From: an uncultured Bacteriovoracaceae bacterium
GTDB taxonomy: Bacteria; Bdellovibrionota; Bacteriovoracia; Bacteriovoracales; Bacteriovoracaceae
DNA: 64,000 bases
Reading direction: 5' to 3'
Assembly (NCBI GenBank): GCA_938034385.1
Contig: CALHLC010000048.1
Span: 1 to 64,000, forward strand
Below, piece after piece: positions 1 to 8,988 of this stretch. The notes beneath the pieces are model-generated. The model was not told the origin of the DNA. It did no database searches and worked only from the letters and a program-made list of their open reading frames with translations. Each line of letters begins with the position of its first letter. Positions within the stretch are counted from its first letter, which is position 1. A program made the translations under genes and the position numbers.

Positions 1-303
1 GGCTTGCCTAAAGTGGGCGTTAAGGTATAAAGTTTTAGGTACTTACATTACTAACTGAAAATTTGGTTTTAAAAAAGTTGATGAATCATCAATGATTACG
101 AAATGTTAGAGTTAAGTTCCACTACTAAGCGAGTATATTCCTTATAAATAGAGAGCATTTCTGATGATTTCAATAAAGCATTTATATGATTGGAGTAGGA
201 TTATAGCAAGAATTTTGAAAACATTTTGAAACAAATTTGAAATCAGTGTTTCAATTTTTTGAGATACTTGTTTATTTTTATAAAAATGAAGACTTACAAA
301 TCA
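1..303. other. AT-rich stretch without a recognisable gene
   Basis: I see no convincing coding region in either strand before the tRNA gene. The stretch is AT-rich. It lies downstream of the minus-strand tRNA, so it may hold trailer sequence of that transcript or the end of a gene outside the window. No clear hairpin terminator was found. Confidence 0.5.
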
Positions 304-380
304 TGGTAGCTGGAGGCAGATTTGAACTGCCGACCCCCGGGATATGAATCCGGTGCTCTAACCAACTGAGCTACCCAGCC
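304..380 (-). tRNA. tRNA-Met (anticodon CAT), probably elongator
   Basis: The reverse complement folds as a full cloverleaf: a 7-bp acceptor stem beginning GGCTGGG (with G-T wobbles at 1-72 and 7-66), a D-arm with AGCTCAGTTGG, a 7-nt anticodon loop TTCATAT, a T-arm with TTCAAAT and an encoded CCA end. The anticodon is CAT. The bottom pair of the anticodon stem (31-39) is an A-C mismatch. The body resembles elongator tRNA-Met, with T4-A69 in the acceptor stem. CAT could also belong to tRNA-Ile2, whose anticodon C is modified by TilS. That is worth noting because tilS is the next gene, but the acceptor sequence favours Met. Confidence 0.9.
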
Positions 381-445
381 AAATAACCAAAAATTTATTT
401 TCTGACAGTAAATCTCATGGCCCAAGATGTCAATTTGTTAAAATA

Positions 446-1645
446 ATGTTATCTATGAATTGGATGAAATTAGATAATCAAATTGCTTATATTTGGAGCT
501 TTATCAAAGAGCATAACTTACTTAATAAGGACTCTCAGACCATTTTAGCGATGAGTGGAGGAGTGGATTCCCAGGTCTTAGGTCATATTTTTAAGCAATT
601 TCATAGAATAGGTTTTTTAAAGAATCCTCCTCTTGCCCTTCACATTAATCACAAAACTCGCACTCAAAAAGAGCATCTAATCGATCTTGAGTGTGTAAAA
701 GAGATATACCCAAATTGTTTTGTGAAAACGATTAATATTGCTAATAAAACTGAATACGCATTTAGAATCCAAAGAAATAAAATCTATAAATCTCTAGCTA
801 GCTCATATAATGCCAAAATTATTACTGCCCATCATTTAGATGATGCTTTTGAATGGTCTATGATGCAAAGTTTTAAAAGTTCTAACTTGGAATCGACCCT
901 AGGGATTCCGATAAAAAATAAATTTATGATTAGGCCTTTAATGTGCCTCAGTAAAAAGCAAATTCGAAACTACGCCTTAGCTCATAACTTAAAATATCAC
1001 GAAGACTCAACATCAAAGAATATAAATATTGAAAGAAATAACTTTAGAACCAATATTCTTCCATCTATTAAATCACGGTATCCTAATTACTTAGAACACT
1101 TTGTGAGACGATCAAGGCAATTGCAAGTTACTCTAAAGGATAAGAAGGTTAAAGCTTTCTATGATCACGGAAATTATCATCTTCATGAACTAGTATCTAT
1201 AAGTAGCGAGAATCTCAAAAATTCTATAAAAGAACTTTCAACAAATAATAGGGGAATGCTAGCAAGAGAAGTTGAAAAATTGCTTAAGGCCATCAAAAAT
1301 AAAAAATCTGGTCCAATGAGTTTCAGTGGTGGAGTCTATGCTTATATTTTTAATACTTTTATTTTAATTACAAACCAGAAAGTATTAAAAATCCCAAACC
1401 TCCTAACGCAGAAAAAAATGAATTATTATCAATTTGATCATTTCCTCAGGGCAAGAAAAGGCCATGGAATCAGTGAACAATTTATATTTGTGGAGAATGT
1501 GAAGTTCTCATCTAAAGTAAACCATCCTATTTTGTCGGCTAAGGACAAAAGTAAGAAAATGGTGGAGTCACTTCATTTTCGCAATAAGTGGCAAAAACAA
1601 CATAAGTTTCGTCATAAACAACTGGAATTTAGCGTTTTCAAATAA
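446..1645 (+). CDS. tilS: tRNA(Ile)-lysidine synthase
   Basis: This 399-residue protein carries the PP-loop ATPase signature SGGVDS at residues 37-42, followed by a region with HINHKTR and later AHHLDDAFE, the order seen in TilS. TilS uses ATP and lysine to convert the anticodon C34 of tRNA-Ile2(CAU) to lysidine, changing decoding from AUG to AUA; it acts in the cytoplasm. The neighbours ftsH and folP downstream reproduce a common bacterial order (tilS, ftsH, folP). No strong ribosome-binding site precedes position 446, and in-frame ATGs at 455 and 464 are possible alternative starts. The C-terminal third is poorly conserved by eye. Confidence 0.88.
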   Translation: MLSMNWMKLDNQIAYIWSFIKEHNLLNKDSQTILAMSGGVDSQVLGHIFKQFHRIGFLKNPPLALHINHKTRTQKEHLIDLECVKEIYPNCFVKTINIANKTEYAFRIQRNKIYKSLASSYNAKIITAHHLDDAFEWSMMQSFKSSNLESTLGIPIKNKFMIRPLMCLSKKQIRNYALAHNLKYHEDSTSKNINIERNNFRTNILPSIKSRYPNYLEHFVRRSRQLQVTLKDKKVKAFYDHGNYHLHELVSISSENLKNSIKELSTNNRGMLAREVEKLLKAIKNKKSGPMSFSGGVYAYIFNTFILITNQKVLKIPNLLTQKKMNYYQFDHFLRARKGHGISEQFIFVENVKFSSKVNHPILSAKDKSKKMVESLHFRNKWQKQHKFRHKQLEFSVFK

Positions 1646-1767
1646 TCTTTATAGGGCAAAATAAGCGGTGTTTAAGCCAATTTTAGGTAAAAATGCTACT
1701 CTTGTAGGTAGACATTCTAGAGGTTGATACTATCTTTAGAGTAGGTTTATTACGCAGAGGAAGCTTT

Positions 1768-3702
1768 ATGAATAAAAACACAAAAACATTTGGATTATGG
1801 GTCATTATATTTTTAGTAATGATGTTGGCCTTTAGAGAGTTTGATCCTAAAAAAGATCCAAAAAAATCATTAGAGTTTTCTGCATTCATGACTCAAGTTA
1901 AACAAGGTCACATTGAAAACGTAACTTTTATTAAGCCAGATATTATTAAAGGTAAATACAAGCAAAATTTCAAAGATGGTGAAGAGTTTGAAACAACTGG
2001 TAATCTTGATAACGCTCACTGGTTAGAAATTCTTCAAGCAAATAATGTAACTCCAGATTTCAAGAAAGAAGAAAAGCCAAATTTTCTAACAACTATGCTT
2101 CTTCAGTGGTTTCCACTTCTTTTACTTCTTGGTTTATTCTGGTTTTTTATCAGACAAATTCAAGCCGGTGGTGGAAAGGCAATGAGCTTTGGAAAATCAA
2201 AAGCAAAGATGCTTAATGAGACGTCTCTAAAGGTAACCTTTGATGATGTTGCTGGAGTTAACGAAGCTAAAGAAGAACTTGAAGAAGTTGTAGACTTCTT
2301 AAAAGATCCTAGAAAATATACAAACCTTGGAGGTAAAATCCCTAAAGGTGTTTTACTAATTGGTCCTCCAGGAACTGGTAAGACCTTACTTGCTAGAGCT
2401 GTTGCCGGTGAAGCTGGCGTTCCATTCTTTTCAATCTCTGGTTCAGACTTTGTAGAGATGTTTGTAGGTGTTGGTGCAAGTAGAGTTAGAGATTTATTTG
2501 AACAAGGTAAGAAGCATTCTCCATGTATCATCTTTATTGATGAGATCGATGCAGTTGGTAGAAAAAGAGGATCTGGAATGGGTGGTGGTCACGATGAGCG
2601 TGAGCAAACTCTAAACCAACTTCTTGTTGAAATGGATGGGTTTGAATCCAATGAAGGTGTTATCTTAATTGCAGCTACAAATAGAATCGATGTTCTTGAT
2701 CCAGCACTTCTTAGACCTGGAAGATTTGATAGAAGAGTGACCGTTGGTAGGCCAGATGTTGTGGGAAGACTTGGAATCTTAGAAGTTCATACTCAAAAGA
2801 CTCCATTAGATGAAGATGTAAATCTTGAAAATATCGCAAAAGGTACTCCCGGTTTTACTGGAGCTGACCTTATGAATCTTGTTAATGAGGCCGCACTTTT
2901 AGCAGCTAGAAATGGGAAGAAGAAACTAGATAATAATTCATTTGAAAACTCTAAAGATAAAGTCTTAATGGGAGTGGCCAGAAGATCTATGGTGATCTCA
3001 GATGAAGAAAAGAAAAATACTGCTTACCATGAAATTGGTCATGCACTTTTAGGAGTTTTACTCCCACATACTAACCCATTACATAAAGTTTCTATTATCC
3101 CAAGAGGTGGAGCTTTAGGTGTTACTCAGACTCTACCAGATGAGAAAAGATTAAGTCTTACAAAAGAAAAGGCAGAAAATGAAATAGCTGTCTTAATGGG
3201 AGGGCGATGCGCTGAAGAGATCATGTTTGGAGAAATTACAACTGGTGCTTCTAATGATATCGAAAAAGCTACTGAGCTTGCTCACAATATGGTTTGCCAT
3301 TGGGGAATGAGTAAAGATCTTGGACCAATTAGTTTTGGAAAGAGTAGAACAAATCCTTTCCAAGGAATGGGACAAAGTGATTTTGAAAATGTTGTGTCTG
3401 AAGAGACTGCGATAAAAATTGATAAAGAAATTTCTGGAATAGTTCAAAGAAATTATGATAATGCTAGAAAGGTCCTTGAAGATAATAAAGATCTTTTAAT
3501 TAAATTGTCTGAGACCTTAATCCAGTGGGAAACTCTAGATGCTCTTCAGGTAAATAAATTAGTAAATGGTGAAGATATCGGCGAGCCACCGCTAATTACT
3601 AAAAAACCTAAGAAGAAAGACGATAAAAAATCTGGATCTAAATCTAGATCAAAAGAAAAAGATGGGATCATCCCAACTGGTGGTAAGATTTCTCACGCCT
3701 AA
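1768..3702 (+). CDS. ftsH: ATP-dependent zinc metalloprotease FtsH
   Basis: The 644-residue protein has the full FtsH plan. A membrane segment lies at about residues 8-22, a periplasmic domain follows, and a second membrane segment is at about 111-128. The AAA+ module has Walker A GPPGTGKT at 199-206 and Walker B IIFIDE at 254-259, and the zinc-protease motif HEIGH is at 421-425. It degrades misassembled membrane proteins and short-lived cytosolic proteins at the inner membrane. The C-terminus is rich in Lys and Ser, with no recognisable domain. GAGGAAG sits just upstream of the ATG. The next gene, folP, starts three bases after the stop, so the two are probably co-transcribed. Confidence 0.97.
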   Translation: MNKNTKTFGLWVIIFLVMMLAFREFDPKKDPKKSLEFSAFMTQVKQGHIENVTFIKPDIIKGKYKQNFKDGEEFETTGNLDNAHWLEILQANNVTPDFKKEEKPNFLTTMLLQWFPLLLLLGLFWFFIRQIQAGGGKAMSFGKSKAKMLNETSLKVTFDDVAGVNEAKEELEEVVDFLKDPRKYTNLGGKIPKGVLLIGPPGTGKTLLARAVAGEAGVPFFSISGSDFVEMFVGVGASRVRDLFEQGKKHSPCIIFIDEIDAVGRKRGSGMGGGHDEREQTLNQLLVEMDGFESNEGVILIAATNRIDVLDPALLRPGRFDRRVTVGRPDVVGRLGILEVHTQKTPLDEDVNLENIAKGTPGFTGADLMNLVNEAALLAARNGKKKLDNNSFENSKDKVLMGVARRSMVISDEEKKNTAYHEIGHALLGVLLPHTNPLHKVSIIPRGGALGVTQTLPDEKRLSLTKEKAENEIAVLMGGRCAEEIMFGEITTGASNDIEKATELAHNMVCHWGMSKDLGPISFGKSRTNPFQGMGQSDFENVVSEETAIKIDKEISGIVQRNYDNARKVLEDNKDLLIKLSETLIQWETLDALQVNKLVNGEDIGEPPLITKKPKKKDDKKSGSKSRSKEKDGIIPTGGKISHA

Positions 3703-3705
3703 TAC

Positions 3706-4548
3706 ATGTTTCACTATAAAAATGTTCATATAAGTTTGATGGGAGTTATTAATATAACTCCCGATTCATTTTCAGATGGTGGAGAGTTTAATACTAGTGA
3801 TCGTTTTTTAGAACAGGCCAATCATTTTATTAACAATCATGCAGATATTTTAGATATAGGTGCTGAATCCAGCGCTCCTATGAATCAAGCAATTAGTTGT
3901 GATGAAGAGATATTACGCTTTAAAGAGATTGTTTTACCTGTAATTAGCCAAATTAAAGAAGAAGTAAATCTATCAATAGATACTTATAAGTTAGAAACAA
4001 TTAAATTCTTATTAAATCAAGAAGGTTTTCAACGTTTTTATAATGCAAACAAACTTATTTGGAATGATGTTTCAGGAAAGATTGATGATGCTAATGATCT
4101 TCTAAAGAACTATCCAGAATTATCTTATGTTCACTGTCATAATCTTGTCCCAAAGCGATCACAGACTTTAGAGCATATGGATAATCTATGTGAGGACTTA
4201 GACCTTGAAACGTATTTTAAAAGTTCACAACATATCTTAGATCCCTGTTTTGGCTTTTCAAAAAAAAGAGAGCAAAACTATGAAATTTGGAAAATGCTCC
4301 CAGATTTAATTTCAAAGTTTCACAAAAATTCATGGATGATAGGGATTTCTAGAAAATCTTTTTTAAGGTTTTTAGATCTAGATAAGGGGCATCCTGTGCT
4401 AATTGCTCAAACAGATATAATTCAATCAATCATGTTAAAAGAGCTAATTATATCTTTATCTAAGCTTCCAGGAGAGTTTAACCTCATCTTTAGAATGCAT
4501 GATCCTTATGTATTCCATTCTATAAAGAGCTCGTTTACCTTTAACTAA
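3706..4548 (+). CDS. folP: dihydropteroate synthase
   Basis: This 280-residue TIM-barrel enzyme joins 4-aminobenzoate to the pterin diphosphate in folate synthesis. The N-terminal signature MGVINITPDSFSDGG is intact. A second strand with DIGAESSAP matches the usual DIGGESTRP region with changes at the Gly and Thr-Arg positions. GISRKSF carries the pterin/diphosphate-binding lysine. The end has FRMHDP where most family members have RVHDV. It starts three bases after ftsH. The moderate divergence of the second motif suggests an altered loop rather than loss of function. folE2, for the first pterin step, lies about 1.5 kb downstream on the other strand. Confidence 0.92.
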   Translation: MFHYKNVHISLMGVINITPDSFSDGGEFNTSDRFLEQANHFINNHADILDIGAESSAPMNQAISCDEEILRFKEIVLPVISQIKEEVNLSIDTYKLETIKFLLNQEGFQRFYNANKLIWNDVSGKIDDANDLLKNYPELSYVHCHNLVPKRSQTLEHMDNLCEDLDLETYFKSSQHILDPCFGFSKKREQNYEIWKMLPDLISKFHKNSWMIGISRKSFLRFLDLDKGHPVLIAQTDIIQSIMLKELIISLSKLPGEFNLIFRMHDPYVFHSIKSSFTFN

Positions 4549-4625
4549 GTTGATGGAATTTGTAAGACATTGATTATTGTCTATTTAAGAGGGATTTTGT
4601 TTAATGCTCAGCAAAGGAATCCATC

Positions 4626-5663
4626 ATGAAGTTATTGCTGATCTCGCTACTTTTTACTCTAAATGCACAAGCGGCTATTTATGGAAAGGATGATAGGTTA
4701 GAGATCTTTCAATCTCTAAAAGTCATTAGAACTCAAGCAAAATCAATTGCAGCAATGATCCCTATAGAGGCCTTTAAAAAAACTCGTGGAGGACATGATT
4801 ATAAAATTGTAGCTCCACTTTATAAAGATTTAGAATTCATGGATTCTGATGATTGGGATGTTTTAGAAGATGTTATTGGTGTGGAGTTAAATGCTAATAA
4901 AATAAAGATGTGCAAAGGTGTAAAGTTTTATGCTCAACCTATGGCCTCATCATGTACCACTTTTTTAGTTGCAAGTGATTTATTAATGACAGCTGGTCAT
5001 TGTGTAATCTCAGAAAAAGTTTGTGAGGAATTTGCCTTTGTATTTGATTATACAGCTGAACATAACTACCAATCAGAAATTTTTGTAGATCCTAAAAATA
5101 TTTATACTTGTAGTAAAGTTCAATACTCAGGATATGTAGAGCCTACTATGGATGATTTAATTAGTGGGAATGAAAGAGTTTCTAGAGACTTTGCGATTAT
5201 TAAATTATCAAAAAAGGTTAAAAATAGAAGACCTCTTAAAGCTATTAGTAAGTGGACTCAACGAGAAAAGCACCCTGTTTATACGATAGGAACCCCAATG
5301 GGACTGCCGCTTAAGTATAGTGGTCTTGGACATATCATTCCGACTTCTATTGAAAAAAATTCTTTTGTTACTAATTTAGATACTTTTTCTGGAAATTCAG
5401 GTTCTCCAATTTTTAGTGGGAAATCTGGAAAGATTATAGGGATCTTAGTTAGTGGAGCAGAAGACTTTAACTTTATTGAAGATTCGAGTCTTAAAAGAAG
5501 AAACAAAAAAAATAAATTTGTCAGGTCGGGGCATTATATTACTAAAGCAGATGGAAAAGTCTGTAGTAAGCCTGCAGAGTACGATAACTATGATATTAAA
5601 TTAGAAGAGTTCGAAGAAGGTGAAGTTGGTTTCAGAATTGATCGGATTTTTGACGCTTTCTAA
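4626..5663 (+). CDS. secreted trypsin-like serine protease (V8/S1B-like)
   Basis: This 345-residue protein starts with a signal peptide that is hydrophobic to about residue 15, ending near Ala-Gln-Ala. The catalytic triad can be read directly: TAGHCV with His125, RDFAIIKL with Asp188 and SGNSGSP with Ser258. The GNSGSP form of the serine motif resembles the glutamyl-endopeptidase/V8 branch rather than classical GDSGGP trypsins. It is probably released to the periplasm or outside. About 100 residues between signal peptide and His motif may act as a propeptide. The gene stands alone, 77 bases after folP. Exported proteases are numerous in predatory bacteria, so a role in prey digestion is possible but not shown. 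Confidence 0.85.
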   Translation: MKLLLISLLFTLNAQAAIYGKDDRLEIFQSLKVIRTQAKSIAAMIPIEAFKKTRGGHDYKIVAPLYKDLEFMDSDDWDVLEDVIGVELNANKIKMCKGVKFYAQPMASSCTTFLVASDLLMTAGHCVISEKVCEEFAFVFDYTAEHNYQSEIFVDPKNIYTCSKVQYSGYVEPTMDDLISGNERVSRDFAIIKLSKKVKNRRPLKAISKWTQREKHPVYTIGTPMGLPLKYSGLGHIIPTSIEKNSFVTNLDTFSGNSGSPIFSGKSGKIIGILVSGAEDFNFIEDSSLKRRNKKNKFVRSGHYITKADGKVCSKPAEYDNYDIKLEEFEEGEVGFRIDRIFDAF

Positions 5664-5700
5664 ATTTGTCATTTATTAACTCACAATTTAAAATTTAATT

Positions 5701-6054
5701 GTGAGCAATATTAAAACTCTTTATATTCCTACAGATTCAATGAATCAGTTTTTGGATCTTTTCTCCACTCTTTTTGATTCATTTGAATACTCTATGAAAG
5801 GTGATCAAGTTGTTATGCTTATAGAGGGAGAGAAATTTACTTTCATTCCGTCTCAAATTGTAAAGCCTATAGAGAGTGTTCCATTTTTAGATCTTGCAAT
5901 TTCCAATGAAGTCTTTGAAGAATTATCTAATAGAGTAGGGTTTTATAAATATAAAAATCAAAGTAAAGATCAAGACTTTAATTTTGAAGTGAAGAAAAAT
6001 TGTGTTTCTATTACTGATCCTGAAAATAAAGTTTGGAACTTTAATCGGCCCTAG
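5701..6054 (+). CDS. small protein, possibly VOC/glyoxalase-like
   Basis: This 117-residue protein has a GTG start and no obvious ribosome-binding site. It has no signal peptide or membrane segment. The C-terminal SITDPENKVWNF resembles the last strand of vicinal-oxygen-chelate (glyoxalase-fold) domains, which often read D-P-x-G-N-x-W/L. The rest is compatible with a beta-alpha-beta-beta-beta layout, but no metal-binding His/Glu pair is evident. Its end overlaps the end of folE2 on the other strand by 14 bases. Function unknown. Confidence 0.6.
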   Translation: MSNIKTLYIPTDSMNQFLDLFSTLFDSFEYSMKGDQVVMLIEGEKFTFIPSQIVKPIESVPFLDLAISNEVFEELSNRVGFYKYKNQSKDQDFNFEVKKNCVSITDPENKVWNFNRP

Positions 6055-7039
6055 TTAAACCACCAGCAATACCTTTATAAATGATAGCAGCAGCATTATG
6101 ACTATGAAGTGATTCCCAATGCTCTATATTAACGGCCCAATCAGCAATCATTTTCGAGTTATTCAATGTCTTATAAACGCGCTTACTAGCATGCTCAACA
6201 AACATAGGGTTAGCTCCATTTAAGATAGCAAAAGCTTGCTCATCTGCTCTTTTAACTAAACTTTGAGTTTCAGTAGGTAGGGCAATTCTTAATAGGTCTA
6301 CTAGGTCTTCTATGAAAAATCCTTGCTCAACTGCTTGCTTAGAAAGCTCAACCTTAGTTAAGGCCCCAGATCTTTGAGAGTGAGCAGTTGCTATTCCATT
6401 TCCATCTTTTATCTCTCCACGCTCCCAAGCTTTTTCATATTGCTTAGACATAGATAATGAACAAGGACAAGTTGATGAGTATTCATAATGAACACTGATA
6501 AAATGCTTTAATTCAGATCCACCAGTCATGATTGATTCAAGAACACATGTATAATATTGCCATCCCCAATTATCAGATTTTAGAGATTTTTGCTTAAGAG
6601 GAAAATTAAATTCAAATTTAACCTGAACTCTTTCAAGAAATTTTTCATCCGGATGATCACGTAGCTTTTCTTGATAGAGATCTATTAAGTTTTTATTAAA
6701 CTTATAATCAACAACTCCATCCAAACTTTGCTCGTTTAAAATACTACAAAGCCTGCTCATATTGATGCCGGTTTTTTCTTTCTTAAGATTAATAAATAAT
6801 GTGGCATGAGTATCATGGCTCATGATTGTATTTTCATTTTTATGATGAAATTTAAGAGGAATTCTAAAACGATTCACTCCTACAGAAGGAATAGCTATTT
6901 GATCTTCAGAGGGAAGTTTTTGAAAATCATTTAACCCCGTTTCATCTTTGGTTTCACAATTTAGAATCTGTTCTCTATCAATATGATTTTCTTTATTTTC
7001 TACTGAATTTTGCGTTGTATCTGTCATATCTAGTCTCAT
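6041..7039 (-). CDS. folE2: GTP cyclohydrolase I, type IB (FolE2)
   Basis: This 332-residue protein matches the FolE2 (COG1469) family. It contains SVGVNRFRIPL early, then a conserved CPCSLSMSKQYEKAWERG segment with the metal-ligand cysteine, and SGALTKVELS and EQAFAILNGANPMFVEHA later. FolE2 makes 7,8-dihydroneopterin triphosphate from GTP, the first step to folate, and commonly replaces or backs up zinc-dependent FolE. It can use metals other than zinc, so it may serve under zinc limitation. The first about 45 residues are polar and poorly conserved; a start at the internal ATG at 7027 is possible. It lies 46 bases after the NadD-like gene on the same strand and may be co-transcribed with it. 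Confidence 0.9.
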   Translation of the reverse strand: MRLDMTDTTQNSVENKENHIDREQILNCETKDETGLNDFQKLPSEDQIAIPSVGVNRFRIPLKFHHKNENTIMSHDTHATLFINLKKEKTGINMSRLCSILNEQSLDGVVDYKFNKNLIDLYQEKLRDHPDEKFLERVQVKFEFNFPLKQKSLKSDNWGWQYYTCVLESIMTGGSELKHFISVHYEYSSTCPCSLSMSKQYEKAWERGEIKDGNGIATAHSQRSGALTKVELSKQAVEQGFFIEDLVDLLRIALPTETQSLVKRADEQAFAILNGANPMFVEHASKRVYKTLNNSKMIADWAVNIEHWESLHSHNAAAIIYKGIAGGLTRAD

Positions 7040-7085
7040 TTAATTTGAGCTTAAATATAGTATAGAATTTCTAATTTGTGTAAAA

Positions 7086-7838
7086 CTATTTTTGTTTGTG
7101 GTTATTTTGTCTTAGCTGTGTAGAAGAGAGATTTTCGTATTTATGATGGCCTAGAAAGCTCATCGTTAAGTGTGGGTTAATTGCTTGATATTTGGCCTGT
7201 TTGAGCTCCCTAAGCATTCTATTATCATTTCTCGAAGCGATATAGATTCCATTTAATAGCTTAAGCAAGGCATCTGATTCATACCATTTCTCAAGAGAGC
7301 AGAAGCTATCAAAGCCAATGAGGAGGCTTAATTTTAAATCTTCTCTATGCTGGCTTAAAGGTTTTATCCAATTATAAGTTGGGTTTTTTTGGTCTTGAAA
7401 TAAAAAGTCTGGATACACTAAATAGTTTGAACTTTTTAGAACATTACTAAAGAGATCCCATCTCTTTTTGAGATCTATAGATTGATTGTTTTTCCAAGGA
7501 TTTATATCTGGAGCAATGATGAGTTTATGATCAGGACCTAAATATTTCTCCATCAAATGAGTACAAGCTAGATGGCCATTATGCCAAGGGTTAAATGAGC
7601 CACCAAAGAAAGTTAGCTCTTTTGCCTGGAAGTTTGATTTAGTCTCAAAGTTAAATAAATCAAGAAAGTAACCACTGTAGAACTTAATAGCTTGTTTGAT
7701 CTCACTATCTGAACTTGGGGTAAATACTTCTAATCCTTTAGAGTTTATAATTGGCTCAAAGCTAAAATCAGATTCTTTTGATAGACAAAATAATTCAATA
7801 GGTTGTAAGTGAGGACGTTCGATATAGCCAAGTTTCAT
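7086..7838 (-). CDS. nadD: nicotinate-nucleotide adenylyltransferase-like protein with N-terminal extension
   Basis: The nucleotidyltransferase signature GGSFNPWHNGH (residues 79-89) and the C-terminal motif SSTQLR, the counterpart of ISSTxIR, identify a NadD/CoaD-type enzyme. APDINPWKNN and LLIGFDSF between them fit NadD, which forms deamido-NAD from nicotinate mononucleotide and ATP. The protein has 250 residues because about 73 residues precede the Rossmann core, which normally starts within the first five to ten residues. This extension has no motif I recognise. folE2 follows after 46 bases. A different nucleotidyltransferase specificity cannot be excluded. Confidence 0.8.
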   Translation of the reverse strand: MKLGYIERPHLQPIELFCLSKESDFSFEPIINSKGLEVFTPSSDSEIKQAIKFYSGYFLDLFNFETKSNFQAKELTFFGGSFNPWHNGHLACTHLMEKYLGPDHKLIIAPDINPWKNNQSIDLKKRWDLFSNVLKSSNYLVYPDFLFQDQKNPTYNWIKPLSQHREDLKLSLLIGFDSFCSLEKWYESDALLKLLNGIYIASRNDNRMLRELKQAKYQAINPHLTMSFLGHHKYENLSSTQLRQNNHKQK

Positions 7839-8010
7839 AAATATATTCTAAATCAGAGATTAATGATTGCAAAATTTGAGCTAATTTGGAGCGTTTAACT
7901 GCTTCTATTACTGAATATATTAGAGCGGCTTCTCAACACAAACTTTAGAATCGCTTGATGGTTGTAAGGAAGGTTTTTATATAGTTTTTGATGGTTAAGA
8001 AAAATTTGAA

Positions 8011-8038
8011 TAAAAAAGTCCCTCTAAAAAGAGGGACT
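8011..8038 (-). terminator. intrinsic terminator of the Gly/Arg-rich protein gene
   Basis: A perfect 9-bp stem (8017-8025 paired with 8030-8038) encloses a 4-base AAAA loop. Read on the minus strand it is followed directly by TTTTTTA. It sits 35 bases after the stop of the upstream minus-strand gene, so it is a typical Rho-independent terminator, the clearest one in the window. Confidence 0.85.
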
Positions 8039-8072
8039 CATTTAGTTTATAGAAATTTGTAAGAAGATTTTC

Positions 8073-8717
8073 TTAGTGTCTTCCGCCTCTTCTTCCTGGT
8101 CTTGTAACAATTACTCCACCTCTTCCGTATCCACCACCACGTCTACTTCTTCTTAGTTTCTTAGCAACTACAGCAACACCTTTTACAAGTTTTTGACCTT
8201 TGACTAAGACTTCAATACTCCCAATATCTTGTCCGATAATGTTTTGTAGTCTTGTATTTGAGTATCGATCACCTAGAACTTGAAATATAACTTTCTTCAT
8301 TCCTGGTCTTCTACCTTGTTGAACAGTTTTAATTGCATTGGCTTCATAACCGTTAATAAGAAGTTTAATTCCTTTTGCTCCCATCCCATGATGACCTTGT
8401 CCGTAACCTCCGTGACGACCACCAAGTTTTTGAAATCTAACGATAACTTCTTTCAATTTAAGACCTTGCAAAACTCCTCTACCATTTTGAGCAGCGATTT
8501 CTTTTTTAACCTTAACTATAGTTCCTTGACGATCATAACTTTGAATATAAAGTCCTGTTGCCTTAAATTTAAGGAGATTAGCAGAATATCCTGGAGGATC
8601 TACCATGATTGGTCCACGCCGTTGTGAGAATGCATTTACCGAAATAAATAGCATTGAACACACTAGGTTTAACAAGAGCATTTTAGTTAAGAGTGTCGGT
8701 TTTTTGTTTGCAAACAT
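8073..8717 (-). CDS. exported Gly/Arg-rich basic protein, function unknown
   Basis: This 214-residue protein starts with a positively charged stretch and a hydrophobic segment (about residues 10-28), ending near SVNAFSQ, which reads as a signal peptide. The mature part is strongly basic. The middle holds two similar beta-rich blocks (residues about 50-115 and 116-180), each containing a strand with I-x-V followed by Gly. The last 35 residues are Gly/Arg-rich with RRGGGYGRGG and GRRGGRH. A GGGAG ribosome-binding site precedes the ATG. A strong terminator follows, suggesting a single-gene, well-expressed unit. A basic Gly/Arg tail suggests binding to nucleic acid or to an anionic surface outside the inner membrane. 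No family recognised. Confidence 0.7.
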   Translation of the reverse strand: MFANKKPTLLTKMLLLNLVCSMLFISVNAFSQRRGPIMVDPPGYSANLLKFKATGLYIQSYDRQGTIVKVKKEIAAQNGRGVLQGLKLKEVIVRFQKLGGRHGGYGQGHHGMGAKGIKLLINGYEANAIKTVQQGRRPGMKKVIFQVLGDRYSNTRLQNIIGQDIGSIEVLVKGQKLVKGVAVVAKKLRRSRRGGGYGRGGVIVTRPGRRGGRH

Positions 8718-8868
8718 AGTTATCTCCCTTTGTTTGTAGATTAAATAATCAAAGCGTCATGCTTTGCATTTGCGATTGCTAACTTATAAGCAAGTTTGAT
8801 ACCAAAACTTAACGCAAGGCTATTCAAATTTAGCAGGGTGGAGGAAAATATAAAATGTTTAGTGGGGA

Positions 8869-8930
8869 CACTTTACCCAAGCACTTTGACCTAATATTAG
8901 GCACTTTGTCCCTGAGAAATTGGCGCTTTG
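8869..8930 (+). promoter_or_regulatory. repeated CACTTTG motifs and palindrome upstream of citrate synthase
   Basis: Four related heptamers occur in the same orientation: CACTTTA at 8869, CACTTTG at 8882, CACTTTG at 8902 and CGCTTTG at 8924. A perfect 12-bp palindrome CCTAATATTAGG (8890-8901) lies between the second and third. The cluster ends about 60 bases before the gltA start. It looks like a multi-site operator or an atypical promoter, but no consensus -35/-10 pair could be fitted with confidence. Confidence 0.4.
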
Positions 8931-8988
8931 CAAAATGAGTTATAATATTACTGAATCAAAATTGAAGAATATTGAGGGAGAAAGCTCT